From Macondimonas sp045864775 (GTDB lineage: Bacteria > Pseudomonadota > Gammaproteobacteria > UBA5335), in assembly GCA_045864775.1 (NCBI GenBank), contig BTVR01000001.1, positions 806,001 through 870,000 on the forward strand: a DNA stretch of 64,000 nt. Reading direction: 5' to 3'. The notes under the pieces were generated by a model. It searched no databases. It was not told where the DNA came from and saw nothing but the letters and a program-made list of their open reading frames with translations. The first letter of the stretch is position 1, and each line of letters begins with the position of its first letter. The translations under genes and the position numbers were made by a program. This document shows, piece by piece, positions 26,420 through 35,310 of the stretch.

Positions 26420-26726
26420 ACCGCTTCCATTGCTTGAGGATGGGCGGAGGCGGATGAACAAGGGAGCCCCCAAAGATGGGGCTTTAGCCTACCAGATCGA
26501 GCCATGCCGGACAATGAAGGCAGCGCGCGTCGCTGGCGATTGCCACGGGGCGCTCCCCGCTCAAGTTCGGCGTCCCTATCGTTTGCGATCGGTCGGCACT
26601 ACCGATGCCGGCTCTGGGCAAGATCGCAGCCGGTCAGTTCAGGCCCGTCGCCTCACGCGCGCGACGCTCAGGGCGCGACAGAGGGCAGTCCCCGGGCGAC
26701 TGCCCTCTGCACTGCGGATCATCCGC
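26420..26726. other. Intergenic region upstream of pyrG
   Basis: About 307 bp between the pyrG start and the end of the upstream secreted-protein gene. It holds a weak hairpin (AGCCCC at 26465-26470 with GGGGCT near 26478-26483) in the pyrG leader and a strong perfect hairpin at 26679-26709. No coding frame with recognisable features was seen. The pyrG promoter must lie here, but no clear -35/-10 pair stands out in this GC-rich sequence. Confidence 0.5.
26679..26709 (-). terminator. Strong perfect hairpin after secreted-protein gene
   Basis: CAGAGGGCAGTC (26679-26690) pairs perfectly over 12 bp with GACTGCCCTCTG (26698-26709) around a CCCGGGC loop. It begins 17 bp past the stop of the minus-strand gene at 26727. 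There is no T-run on either side, so it is not a textbook intrinsic terminator. It could be an RNA 3'-end stabiliser, a weak terminator or a protein-binding palindrome. Confidence 0.45.
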
Positions 26727-27122
26727 TCAGGGGCTGATCGATAGCACGACCGAGGGTACATGACCCCCGACGATCGGGATGCCCTGCAAGCTCGAAGTCG
26801 CCAGCGACAGGCCAGCGTTGATCCTGCCGACGCCCGCGCTCCGTACCATCCCCACCTTGGCCGGATAACCCGGCGCGAAGACGTTCACCAGATTCTGCCC
26901 CGTCGTCACAAGCGGCGCGGGTGCCTTGTTCGCGTAGACGTCAAAGGCAAAAGGAGCGGCGAACGACTTGCTGCCGACCGCCAGCACATAACCCTGTGCA
27001 GACCCCTGCGCGGAGACCTCGCTCAGGGCGGGTTCCGACAGGACGCTCATTTCGGCCATCGGCGCTGCGGTGAATCCAGCCAGGGCCAATCCGGCCGCAG
27101 TCGTCAGAATACGCTTGTTCAT
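26727..27122 (-). CDS. Small secreted protein, paralogue A of a three-member family
   Basis: A 131-residue exported protein; the signal peptide ends near TAAPMAEMSV. The mature N-terminus has the pattern S-x-L-x-x-x-x-L-x-x-V-x-x-Q-G (SVLSEPALSEVSAQG), reminiscent of DUF6160-like surface proteins. The middle is beta-prone, then comes VFAPGYPAKVGMVRSAG, and INAGLSLATSSLQGIPIVG before VPSVVLSI. It shares this layout with the neighbour at 27376-27765 and more distantly with 51635-52042. No Cys, no catalytic motif. A GGAG lies 11 bp before the ATG. Function unknown; a structural or adhesive surface role is only a guess. Confidence 0.75.
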   Translation of the reverse strand: MNKRILTTAAGLALAGFTAAPMAEMSVLSEPALSEVSAQGSAQGYVLAVGSKSFAAPFAFDVYANKAPAPLVTTGQNLVNVFAPGYPAKVGMVRSAGVGRINAGLSLATSSLQGIPIVGGHVPSVVLSISP

Positions 27123-27210
27123 GTTTTGATTCGCTCCACGTTCGTTGAATAATTGTCATTTGAACGAATGAAATTGATTCGATTCGTCTGGATGGATAAG
27201 CAATTGCCTT

Positions 27211-27223
27211 GCCATTAAATGGC
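27211..27223. promoter_or_regulatory. Perfect palindrome in leader of secreted-protein gene
   Basis: GCCATT-A-AATGGC is a perfect 6+1+6 palindrome in the AT-rich stretch 27130-27300, about 90 bp upstream of the minus-strand gene at 26727-27122. The position fits an operator overlapping its promoter. No regulator can be named. Confidence 0.3.
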
Positions 27224-27325
27224 GCAAATATTTTCTTCACTTCTTAACGAATCGCGCATTCCAAAAGTGGCAAAAAATGCCGTTACCCCCGTCTTAATGG
27301 TCACAATATGACTCGGCAATGCCAC

Positions 27326-27348
27326 AAAAAAAGGGCCGAGAGGCCCTT
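27326..27348 (-). terminator. Intrinsic terminator after paralogue B
   Basis: Read on the minus strand, AAGGGCC (27348-27342) pairs with GGCCCTT (27337-27331) across a TCTC loop, followed by seven T (27332-27326). This is a classic rho-independent terminator, 28 bp past the stop of the gene at 27376, and it separates the two paralogues into different transcripts. Confidence 0.85.
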
Positions 27349-27375
27349 TTCAAAAGTGACGAAAGTCCGCGACGC

Positions 27376-27765
27376 TCAGGGAGGCGTGGATTCGCCAACG
27401 GAAACATTGGGAACGAACGGCCCGATGAGGGGCGCGCCCTGCAGGGTCGACACTGCGGCGCCCAGCACAGCATTCTTCTTGCCCAGCGCAGCGGTGCGCG
27501 TGGCCGCAACGTTCCCGGGATAGCCCGGCGCCCAGATGCCGATGAACGTGGCCACCGAGGCCGACGTGGCTGGGGCCTTCGCCGCGAACACCTCGTGCGC
27601 AAACGGAATCGTATAGGTATCGGTGACGATTCCCGCAACGGTCACGGTATAGGCCTGGCCCGTCACGTCGCGCAGCTGATGGTCCGAAAGATCGGACATT
27701 TGCGCGCCGAGCGGCAGCGATACGAAAGCCAGGGCTGCCAAGGAACCGAGATGCAATTTCTTCAT
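27376..27765 (-). CDS. Small secreted protein, paralogue B
   Basis: A 129-residue exported protein with signal peptide ending VSLPLGAQ. The mature start MSDLSDHQLRDVTGQAYTV carries the same L-S-D-x-x-L-x-x-V-T-G-Q motif as its neighbour. Later sections IWAPGYPGNVAATRTAALG, KKNAVLGAAVSTLQGAPLIG and FVPNVSV align with paralogue A in order and spacing. A strong GGAGGAG ribosome binding site sits before the ATG. It has its own terminator. No Cys residues; probably a beta-rich periplasmic or surface protein. Function unknown. Confidence 0.75.
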   Translation of the reverse strand: MKKLHLGSLAALAFVSLPLGAQMSDLSDHQLRDVTGQAYTVTVAGIVTDTYTIPFAHEVFAAKAPATSASVATFIGIWAPGYPGNVAATRTAALGKKNAVLGAAVSTLQGAPLIGPFVPNVSVGESTPP

Positions 27766-27970
27766 GTAGCGTCTCCTCCAGGAAAAGACTTTTGTGCGTC
27801 AGATGTTGGCAAAAACAGTACGCTCCCGCCGACGCAGGAGGAAATTGCAAATGTTGGACCAAACCGGACGATCTTTGGCAGGAGCGGGAAGAATGGAAGA
27901 TCGACGAGGCCATGGCGTGACGCGGCGCGTCACAATCGGTCCGCGAAGGTCAAACATCGTCCCATCGAAG

Positions 27971-28966
27971 TCAACTTTCGTTAGGCACCGAGACTGGGGC
28001 GACGGCGGCAGCGGTACCGACGGCCGGAATTTCCTGCGGAGCATCCTGGGCCAGCATGTGGGAAGTTGCCGGAACCTCCGCTACGCGCGCCGCTCCAACC
28101 GCCTGACGGGCACTGCGCGCCATGTGGCGACGGCTGAGGATCAGATCCCGTTCGGCAACGAGAATCCATACCCGCGCCTCGCGCAACGCATCGTAAGCAC
28201 CGGTCGTTCGCGAACTCATCCACGACTGAATGTCGCTCACATTGGTGACGACGGTTCGTGCCCGCCGCGCGTTGAACCAGAGCCGGGACGCCAGTTCCAG
28301 CTTCTGGCCATGGGGCGGGCCGAACGCCAGCCGACCCAGTTCCCTCATGGGCAGGCGCCGGAGCAGCGGAAACAAGGCGGGCAGCAGCCAAAGACCCGGG
28401 GCCGTGGCGGCGAGAGCAAGGCTCGGATGTATCCGTCCCTGGGGAAGCACAGGGGCCTCGAGCACGTACTCGATCTCGAGACGGCGATGTAATTCCGGAC
28501 TCTGCAGTGCCGCTTCGAGGACCACCGCACCGCCGCGGGAATGCCCGTGCAAGCGCACCGGAGCGTCGCGCAACAGATGCGTGAGCACCTGATTCAGGAC
28601 CGCAGCATCATGACCGATGGTCCCGACGGCATAGGGCTGCGGCCGGTCCCAGTCCACAGCCTGAGCACGCGCCTCGGGTGCCACGGTGGTGACATGGTAG
28701 TCGGCATTGTTGAGGTAGATGCAATCGAGATCGGGATCCTCATACAAGCCGTCGAAGTACCACACCTCTTCCAGAAAACCCGGAACGCAGACGACGGTCG
28801 CTCTCGGCGCGACCGCAGCTCGCCTCACCAAGGCGTGGCAGGCACCGATGCGCAGGATGTCTCCGTCGAAATCCTTGGCATAGATGGGCCATGTCGGGCG
28901 GTCGAGTTGCCGCTGTCGCAGCGCCGCGATCCCACCGATCAGCACCAAACACCACAGCCACATCAT
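27971..28966 (-). CDS. Membrane-anchored alpha/beta hydrolase
   Basis: A 331-residue protein with an N-terminal hydrophobic anchor (MMWLWCLVLIGGIAAL) and an alpha/beta-hydrolase body. VVCVPGFLEEVWYFDG gives the oxyanion side, LHGHSRGGAVVLEAA the nucleophile elbow with Ser in G-H-S-R-G, VWILVAERDLIL a probable acid, and PATSHMLAQD the catalytic His near the end. Probable esterase or lipase, substrate unknown. AGGAG precedes the ATG at 28966. It follows tldD by 36 bp on the same strand and is the last gene of the long minus-strand run. Confidence 0.8.
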   Translation of the reverse strand: MMWLWCLVLIGGIAALRQRQLDRPTWPIYAKDFDGDILRIGACHALVRRAAVAPRATVVCVPGFLEEVWYFDGLYEDPDLDCIYLNNADYHVTTVAPEARAQAVDWDRPQPYAVGTIGHDAAVLNQVLTHLLRDAPVRLHGHSRGGAVVLEAALQSPELHRRLEIEYVLEAPVLPQGRIHPSLALAATAPGLWLLPALFPLLRRLPMRELGRLAFGPPHGQKLELASRLWFNARRARTVVTNVSDIQSWMSSRTTGAYDALREARVWILVAERDLILSRRHMARSARQAVGAARVAEVPATSHMLAQDAPQEIPAVGTAAAVAPVSVPNES

Positions 28967-29002
28967 GGCTTCACTCCTGGGAAGCGTTCTGACATGTCCT
29001 CG

Positions 29003-30472
29003 TCAGGCCGCTTCGGTTCCGCCCACGGTCAGGCCGTCGATGCGCAGGGTGGGCTGCCCGACGCCGACGGGCACGCTCTGGCCATCCTTGCCGCAGGTCC
29101 CGACCCCTTCGTCGAGCTGCAGGTCGTGGCCCAGCATGCTGACCCGTGTCAAGACGTCGGGGCCGTTGCCGATCAGGGTGGCACCCTTGACGGGACGCCC
29201 GATGCGGCCGTTCTCGATCAGATAGGCCTCACTGGCCGAGAACACGAACTTTCCGGAGGTGATGTCCACCTGACCGCCGCCGAAGTTGACGGCGTACAGG
29301 CCGCGCGGCACCGAGCGGATGATTTCCTCGGGATCGTGCGGCCCGGGCATGAGATAGGTGTTGGTCATGCGCGGCATCGGCAGGTGACTATAAGACTCCC
29401 GGCGCCCGTTGCCGGTCGGCGTCATGCCCATCAGCCGGGCGTTGTGCTTGTCCTGCAGATAGCCCCGCAACCGGCCGCCTTCGATCAAGACGGTCTGCTG
29501 GCTTGGCGTGCCTTCGTCATCGACCGTGAGCGAGCCGCGCCGATCCGCCAGCGTGCCGTCATCGACCACCGTGCACAGGGAACTCGCCACGGTCTCGCCC
29601 AAGCGGCCGCTGAAGGCGGATGTCCCCTTGCGATTGAAATCCCCTTCGAGACCGTGCCCGATCGCCTCGTGCAGCAGAATGCCCGGCCACCCCGGTCCCA
29701 GCACCACCGTCATCGTTCCGGCGGGCGCCGGGCCCGCTTCCAGCGCGACGAGCGCCTGACGCACCGCTTCGCGCGCATGATGACGCCCCGCCTCGCGCGC
29801 CTGCAGCACGTCATAGCCGAACCGACCCCCGCCGCCCGAACTGCCGCGCTCGCGTCGACCCCCCTGCTCGACCACCACCGACACGTTGAGCCGGACCAGC
29901 GGCCGCACGTCGGCGGCCAGCGTGCCGTCGGTGCCCGCCACCAGCATGATTTCCTCGACCGCGGCCAGGCTGACCATCACCTGCCGCACTCGCGGCTCCA
30001 GCCGTGCCTCGGCCTCAGCCGCCTGCAGGAGCGCGAGCTTGTCGGCAACGGTGGTCCCGCCCAGGGGATCGCGATCGCCGTAGCGCGGCATGGCCATGGG
30101 GGACCGAAGAACGGTGGGGGCGATACCCACCGTCGCCTGCTGCCCCTGGCGCAAAATGGCCCGCGCGGCATGGGCGGCTTCACGCAGGGCTTGCGGATGG
30201 ATTTCGTCGGAATAGGCAAATCCCGTCTTTTCGCCCGAGGTGACCCGCACGCCGACGCCCTGCTCGACGCAAAAGTCCCCTTCCTTGATGCGTCCGTCCT
30301 CCAAACTGAAGGACTCCGAGCGCACCTGCTGAAAGTAGAGATCACCGCCGTCGGCACCTGCTGCGGTCAGATCTCCCAGCGTCGTCGCGAGCAATTGCTG
30401 GCCGACCTCGCCCGGTGCCAGCAGTTGGGCTTGAACACGTTCCAACGCGACGGTGGATGCAGCTTGGTTCAT
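29003..30472 (-). CDS. tldD: Metalloprotease TldD
   Basis: A 489-residue subunit of the TldD/TldE(PmbA) protease that processes small peptides such as microcins and quinone-cofactor precursors. The metal-binding H-E-x-x-x-H is in LLHEAIGHGLEGD (~265), with VVDDGTLADRRGSL, MPRMTNTYLMPG and GATLIGNGPDVL as further family stretches. Cytosolic. Its ATG shares one base with the nitrilase stop (TGATG at 30470-30474), giving translational coupling. No pmbA is visible in the window. Confidence 0.96.
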   Translation of the reverse strand: MNQAASTVALERVQAQLLAPGEVGQQLLATTLGDLTAAGADGGDLYFQQVRSESFSLEDGRIKEGDFCVEQGVGVRVTSGEKTGFAYSDEIHPQALREAAHAARAILRQGQQATVGIAPTVLRSPMAMPRYGDRDPLGGTTVADKLALLQAAEAEARLEPRVRQVMVSLAAVEEIMLVAGTDGTLAADVRPLVRLNVSVVVEQGGRRERGSSGGGGRFGYDVLQAREAGRHHAREAVRQALVALEAGPAPAGTMTVVLGPGWPGILLHEAIGHGLEGDFNRKGTSAFSGRLGETVASSLCTVVDDGTLADRRGSLTVDDEGTPSQQTVLIEGGRLRGYLQDKHNARLMGMTPTGNGRRESYSHLPMPRMTNTYLMPGPHDPEEIIRSVPRGLYAVNFGGGQVDITSGKFVFSASEAYLIENGRIGRPVKGATLIGNGPDVLTRVSMLGHDLQLDEGVGTCGKDGQSVPVGVGQPTLRIDGLTVGGTEAA

Positions 30473-31296
30473 CACGGCAGGGTCACTCCGAAACGGCGAT
30501 GCGACAATGCGGGAAAGGATGCCCGCAGATCCTGGACCCGCCGGATATCGATCTCGCCCAGCACGAAGCCGGATCCGCGGGGCAGGATATCAATGAGCGT
30601 GCCCCAGGGATCGACCAGCAGGCTGTGACCGAAGGTCTCACGACCGTTGGCGTGATAGCCGCCCTGCGCCGCGGCGACCCCGTACATGAGGTTCTCCACC
30701 GCTCGGGCGCGCAGCAGCAGATCCCAATGGGCCTGGCCCGTGCGATGCGTGAACGCGGCGGGCAAGGCGAACCACTGCGCCCCCGCGTCGACCATGGCCC
30801 GAAACAGCTCGGGAAAGCGCAGGTCATAGCACACCGCCACACCCATGCGCCCCGCCGGCGTGTCCACGACGACTACCTCGCTGCCGGCCTGCTGAGTGGC
30901 CGACTCGCAGTAGGCTTCCTCGCTCGAGGGAAGCCTCACATCGAACAGATGCATCTTGTCGAAGCGACTCACCTGCCGGCCGTGGTCGTCGAACACCAGA
31001 CAGGCCGGAGCAACCTTGGCGTCACCCGCGGCCCGCAGCGGAATGGTGCCGGCCACGATCCACAGGCGCTCGCGCTGGGCCGTGCGGGCAAGCTGATCTT
31101 GAATCAGGCCTTGACCCGGAGTTTCGGCGATGGCGAGCTTGTCCTGGTCCTTCATCCCCATGCAGGCGAAATGCTCGGGCAACACCGCGATCCGGGCGCC
31201 CGCCTGGGCGGCTTTTGTCAGTAACCGCTCCGCCTCGATGAGATTCGCAGTCACCTGCGGACCCGAAGCCATCTGGATGCCTGCCACTTTCACCAT
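30472..31296 (-). CDS. Carbon-nitrogen hydrolase (Nit1/YbeM-type)
   Basis: A 274-residue nitrilase-superfamily enzyme. The catalytic triad is visible: Glu in VLPEHFACMG, Lys in RFDKMHLFDV, Cys in VAVCYDLRFPELF. The sequence is closest in style to Nit1/YbeM deaminated-glutathione or omega-amidases rather than true nitrilases. The ATG at 31296 gives the standard start. It is placed between yhdP and tldD, an order seen in several gammaproteobacteria, and is coupled to tldD. Substrate inferred at family level only. Confidence 0.88.
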   Translation of the reverse strand: MVKVAGIQMASGPQVTANLIEAERLLTKAAQAGARIAVLPEHFACMGMKDQDKLAIAETPGQGLIQDQLARTAQRERLWIVAGTIPLRAAGDAKVAPACLVFDDHGRQVSRFDKMHLFDVRLPSSEEAYCESATQQAGSEVVVVDTPAGRMGVAVCYDLRFPELFRAMVDAGAQWFALPAAFTHRTGQAHWDLLLRARAVENLMYGVAAAQGGYHANGRETFGHSLLVDPWGTLIDILPRGSGFVLGEIDIRRVQDLRASFPALSHRRFGVTLP

Positions 31297-31368
31297 GCGA
31301 TGGCCCTCCTCATCTGGCCGACGATAAGACCCGGCCGCGCACCTGTCCACTCAAACCGGCCGGGCGGC

Positions 31369-34300
31369 TCATGGCCGCCGTCCCTCGGGAAGATTGAACG
31401 GTCCCTGTTCCCGTTCCAGCGTCGCCGCGTCGAAATCGCCAGCGAACCGGTAGCGGATCTGCACCAGCCGGCTGATGGGTTGGCGCAGCAGCTCCCGCCC
31501 CATCAGCACAGCCGCTCCGGCAATCGGCCCGCCCGCCACGGTCGCCGCGATGGCCAGACCCGCCGAGAGGCTGGGGGTCACGACGAGTTCCTGGTCGAAG
31601 CGGCGCCTGGCCAGATCGCTGGTGCCGCTCATGCGCACGTCGGCTGCCGAGCCTTTCAGTTCCAGCGGACTGGTTTCGATGATCCCACCCCGGAGGGACA
31701 AGTCGCCCCGGATGGTGTCGAACGGGAGACTCGGCCGGAATACGCCGGAAAAATCGCGGGTCAGACGGCGTGGCAGATCATAAAGTCCCGCGAGACTCAT
31801 CACGACGCCCGTGGTGGGTCGCGTCTCGCGGAAAATGATGGCCCCGTCCTCGGCGCCCAGCTTGAAGCTGCCGCTGGCCTGCCGCAGCGTCATGTCCCAG
31901 GGCGCGCCGGGCCAGGCGAGGTCTGCGGTGAGCGTCGCCTTGCGCGCCTCAATGGCATCGGGATAACCGAGACGCCGCGCGAGCGTGGGCAGATCGCCTG
32001 TTTCCATGTCGAGCCGCAGGCTCGTCTGTGCACGGGAACCCTGCAGCCGCCATGCGCCGGATCCTCGCGCCTGCAGAACGGGGCTTTCGAGCACGCCGCG
32101 CGACAGGACGATGCCATCGGTTGCGGGTTCGAGTTGGGCGTTGAGCCGCCCCACATCGCTGCCCCGGTAACGCAGGCGATCGACGCGCACGCGCGCCGCC
32201 GGCACTTGCCGCGGATCGAGCGTCGAGGCCGCAGCCGGTGGCACCGACGCCCGGGCCGGGGCGTCAGCCCCCCGGGGCGGAATCAGGGCGTCCAGATCCA
32301 GCCATCGCAAGTCGGCCTGCCACACCGTGTCGCCGGCCCGGTGCAGGACGCCCTCGAGCGCCGGCGCGCGCACCTGCAGCGTGGGTGCCACACCCTCGCG
32401 CAGGAGCGCCAGCCGAACGTCCGTCTGGCGCACCGATTTCCATTCCGCCACGCCCAGACTCACCTCGCCGCCGCCGAACCAGGCCGGCAGCGTCGATGCC
32501 CTCTTGCGGTTCGGATTGTCGGTTGCCGCGGGCGCCCAGACCGATGTCCAGCGGCCGACCTCGGCCAAATCGAGGCGGTCCAGCGCGCCGCGTATCCACA
32601 GGCCCGGCTGTTCGGGCAGCCGCTCGACGCGCTGATTGATGCCGACGCCGCCGCGGTCGAACGACCAACCGCTGCCGCCCTGCTGCAATCGCAACAAGCC
32701 ATGGAGTCCATCGCCGCCCTGGTGGAACTGGATCAGGTGGCGATCGGCATCTCCGTTGCCCTCGATGATCAGGGCGCGCTCCTCGTCGGCTGTCTTGCCT
32801 AGGGGCGTGGGCCAGTCCAGCCGCATGCCCGTCAGCGGGCTGCGCAAGGACCATTGCATCTGCCCGGCCCCCAGAACGGCCAGATCGCCGTCGAAACCGG
32901 TGGCTCCCTGCATCGTACGGGGATCGAGGAAACTCAACTGGCGGCGCAGCAGGGTTGCCGGCACGCGACCCTGCATCTGCACGCGAGTCGGCTTGAACCC
33001 CCGCGGTTTCCGGGGATCCTCGATCGGGCTCACCTGCAGCCGGACGGACTCCCCCTCGAGACGAGCATCGATATCCTCGGCCTGCAGCCGGTCTTCATGA
33101 AACCGTAGCGTGCCGCGAATGTCTTCCAGGCCGACGCGCCAGGCGGGCTGCATAAAGCGGGCACCGTCCCAATGTACCGCGCCGTCCACCGAGACTTCGG
33201 CCAGCGCACGCAGCGGCAGACGCAAGGCCAGATCGAGCCGCACCGGCCCGCTCGCGCGCGCGCCATCGAGCAGCACACGCACGGCCCGACCCGGGGGAGA
33301 TTGACCGAGGTAATCGAGCGCCGCCTGGTGATCGCCCTGGCCGCGGCCGACGGCGGTCAGCACCTGCTCGCGATAGTCCTTCATCTCCACCGTCGTCGGC
33401 CCCAGCGTCATGCCGAGGCTGCGCGCGGACTTCGCGTCGACCCGAAAGCCGGTGCCGGTGAAGGTGAGGGCGGCGTCCACGGCCTCCATGACGGGCCAAT
33501 GCGGATTGAACTGCAGTGCGCCGTCTTCGACGTGCGCGACCACCTCAAAGGTTCCACCGCCGTGACGGAACGGGAAACGCTGCAGATCGCCCTGCAATCG
33601 CAGCCGCCCGTCGCGGAGCCGTCCGTCGAGGATGGCGCTGCGCAGCCACCGGGCGGTGGGCGCCGGCAGATAGCGGCGCGGCAGATAGCGATCCAGGGCC
33701 GCGGCATTGCCGTCCCGGAAATCGACCTGCAGATCGATCGCCGGCCGCTGGCCGGCGGGCATGGCCAGCGCCAGCGTGGCATCGGCGTTCAGATCGGGAT
33801 GACGCACGCGAATCCCGGGCGACCAGAGCTTCAAGGCATCGCCCTCACGCTCCCATTGCAGCTCGGTTTGCAGGCTGCCTTTCGGCCACGACTTGTCGAA
33901 CAGGGCTGGAGCGCGAAAACCGACGGCATCGCCGCTGAGGCGTGCCCACCCGCTCGAGCGATCGAGATCGATCTCTCCATCGAGGCCGGTCAGGCCGGGG
34001 ATGGCGCCGAGCGGCGCCCAGCCCAGGCCGGTGAACCGGGCGGAGAGACGAACGTCGTCCCAACCCTGCGCGGCGCCGCTCTTCGCCGCAAAGCGGAGAT
34101 CGCGAATCTCCCCCTTGATCGGGTGATCGGCGCGCGTGCCGTTGCCGACCGCATCCAGCTCCCGGCGCCATTCCGCCGGCACCGCTTGCCACAAGCGCTG
34201 GACATCCTGCAGCCGCGCCGCCGAGAGCGAGGCCTTATAGGAACCGGCGCGGGCGTCGGTAGCCGCAAGCACCGCGAGATTCCCATCGACACGCGGCCAG

Positions 34301-35289
34301 GACCGGCCGTCGAGCGCTACCGCCAGATCGTCGAGCTGAAGCGTCCACGCCTCCTCCCGCCCCTGCCAACGGAAGTTGCCCGACAGCCGATCCAGGCGGC
34401 TCTCGGCAGCGGTGGCCGTCGCCGGCAGCCGGACGTTGCGAAGATCCGTGTTCAGCGTGAGTCGGCTCTCGCCGGCTGCATCCCAGTGGCCTGCGAGGCG
34501 GAGGTTCCAATGCGAACCGCGCAGGTCGAGCCAACGCCCGACCCAAGGCTCGAAGTAATCCTTGGGCGCGGCCTCCATCAGCTCGGCCGCTGCATCGATC
34601 ACCCAATTCTGCGGCGCGGCCAAAGCGCCATGCGCGTCCAGCGACAACAGGAAATTGCGGCCCAGCATCGCGGCGGAGCGACTGCTGACGTCGATCCGAT
34701 GATGGGTGCCCGCGCTGCGCAGATGAATATCGACGCCCGTGAATCGCTGGACGGGCTCCTCGCGCCCCGCCATCGTCAGGCTCACGGTCGAATCGCGCAG
34801 CGTGATCTCGCCCAGCCGTTCAAGAACGGGCACCGCCGTCTTCCAGGCAGGGCCTGCATCGGATTCGCCGCGACCCAGCGGAATGCCCTGTACGAGCCAT
34901 CGACCGTCCAGCCGCCGCTCAACGGCGAGATCGGCCTGACGAATCTCCACCCGGCTCGGTACGGCCTTCCGGCCGGCGAGCAGACGCCCGAAAGAGAAAC
35001 CTACGCGCACCTCGCGAAACGCAACCGGGATCTGCTGATCGCGCGCCCGGACGGTGACGTGGCCGAGCGCAACGTCCGGGCCGCGCCACGTCCAATGCAA
35101 TGCCATGTCCTCCAGCGTCACGACGACCCCGAGGCTGGTCTCCAGCCAGCGCGTCAGTTCCTCGCGGTGCTGCGGCACCTCGCGCTGCAGCCACAGCGCG
35201 CCCCCGGCGCCGGCAGCCAGAAGGATCAGCATCAGGACGCACAGCGTGGCCCCGCCGCGACGCACGCCCCGCCAGCCGACCCGCCTCAT
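31369..35289 (-). CDS. yhdP: YhdP-family AsmA-like envelope protein
   Basis: About 1306 residues from the ATG at 35289. One N-terminal membrane span (TLCVLMLILLAAGAGGALWL) anchors a very long periplasmic region of repeating beta strands, as in the AsmA/YhdP bridge proteins that carry phospholipids to the outer membrane. The DUF3971-type section follows the anchor and an AsmA-C-like region ends in LSLRGGIIETSPLELKGSA and VAGGPIAGAAVLMGRELLRQ. It lies 21 bp after rng, as in the maf-rng-yhdP-tldD order of E. coli. Longer start at GTG 35307 possible. Confidence 0.92.
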   Translation of the reverse strand: MRRVGWRGVRRGGATLCVLMLILLAAGAGGALWLQREVPQHREELTRWLETSLGVVVTLEDMALHWTWRGPDVALGHVTVRARDQQIPVAFREVRVGFSFGRLLAGRKAVPSRVEIRQADLAVERRLDGRWLVQGIPLGRGESDAGPAWKTAVPVLERLGEITLRDSTVSLTMAGREEPVQRFTGVDIHLRSAGTHHRIDVSSRSAAMLGRNFLLSLDAHGALAAPQNWVIDAAAELMEAAPKDYFEPWVGRWLDLRGSHWNLRLAGHWDAAGESRLTLNTDLRNVRLPATATAAESRLDRLSGNFRWQGREEAWTLQLDDLAVALDGRSWPRVDGNLAVLAATDARAGSYKASLSAARLQDVQRLWQAVPAEWRRELDAVGNGTRADHPIKGEIRDLRFAAKSGAAQGWDDVRLSARFTGLGWAPLGAIPGLTGLDGEIDLDRSSGWARLSGDAVGFRAPALFDKSWPKGSLQTELQWEREGDALKLWSPGIRVRHPDLNADATLALAMPAGQRPAIDLQVDFRDGNAAALDRYLPRRYLPAPTARWLRSAILDGRLRDGRLRLQGDLQRFPFRHGGGTFEVVAHVEDGALQFNPHWPVMEAVDAALTFTGTGFRVDAKSARSLGMTLGPTTVEMKDYREQVLTAVGRGQGDHQAALDYLGQSPPGRAVRVLLDGARASGPVRLDLALRLPLRALAEVSVDGAVHWDGARFMQPAWRVGLEDIRGTLRFHEDRLQAEDIDARLEGESVRLQVSPIEDPRKPRGFKPTRVQMQGRVPATLLRRQLSFLDPRTMQGATGFDGDLAVLGAGQMQWSLRSPLTGMRLDWPTPLGKTADEERALIIEGNGDADRHLIQFHQGGDGLHGLLRLQQGGSGWSFDRGGVGINQRVERLPEQPGLWIRGALDRLDLAEVGRWTSVWAPAATDNPNRKRASTLPAWFGGGEVSLGVAEWKSVRQTDVRLALLREGVAPTLQVRAPALEGVLHRAGDTVWQADLRWLDLDALIPPRGADAPARASVPPAAASTLDPRQVPAARVRVDRLRYRGSDVGRLNAQLEPATDGIVLSRGVLESPVLQARGSGAWRLQGSRAQTSLRLDMETGDLPTLARRLGYPDAIEARKATLTADLAWPGAPWDMTLRQASGSFKLGAEDGAIIFRETRPTTGVVMSLAGLYDLPRRLTRDFSGVFRPSLPFDTIRGDLSLRGGIIETSPLELKGSAADVRMSGTSDLARRRFDQELVVTPSLSAGLAIAATVAGGPIAGAAVLMGRELLRQPISRLVQIRYRFAGDFDAATLEREQGPFNLPEGRRP

Positions 35290-35310
35290 GCCCGGCGGGT
35301 CTCGCACCCG

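Noticed and set aside
26463..26487. Attenuator hairpin in the pyrG leader
   Set aside because: AGCCCC/GGGGCT can pair, but the following sequence has no T-run in the pyrG direction and there is no C-rich start as in known pyrG attenuation.
27123..27375. Insertion sequence or phage fragment in the AT-rich gap between paralogues A and B
   Set aside because: The low-GC stretch has no transposase-like frame or inverted ends; leader and terminator sequences explain it.
30472..31296. True nitrilase or cyanide hydratase
   Set aside because: Placement between yhdP and tldD and the RFDKMHLFDV/YDLRFPELF forms fit the Nit1/YbeM amidase type instead.
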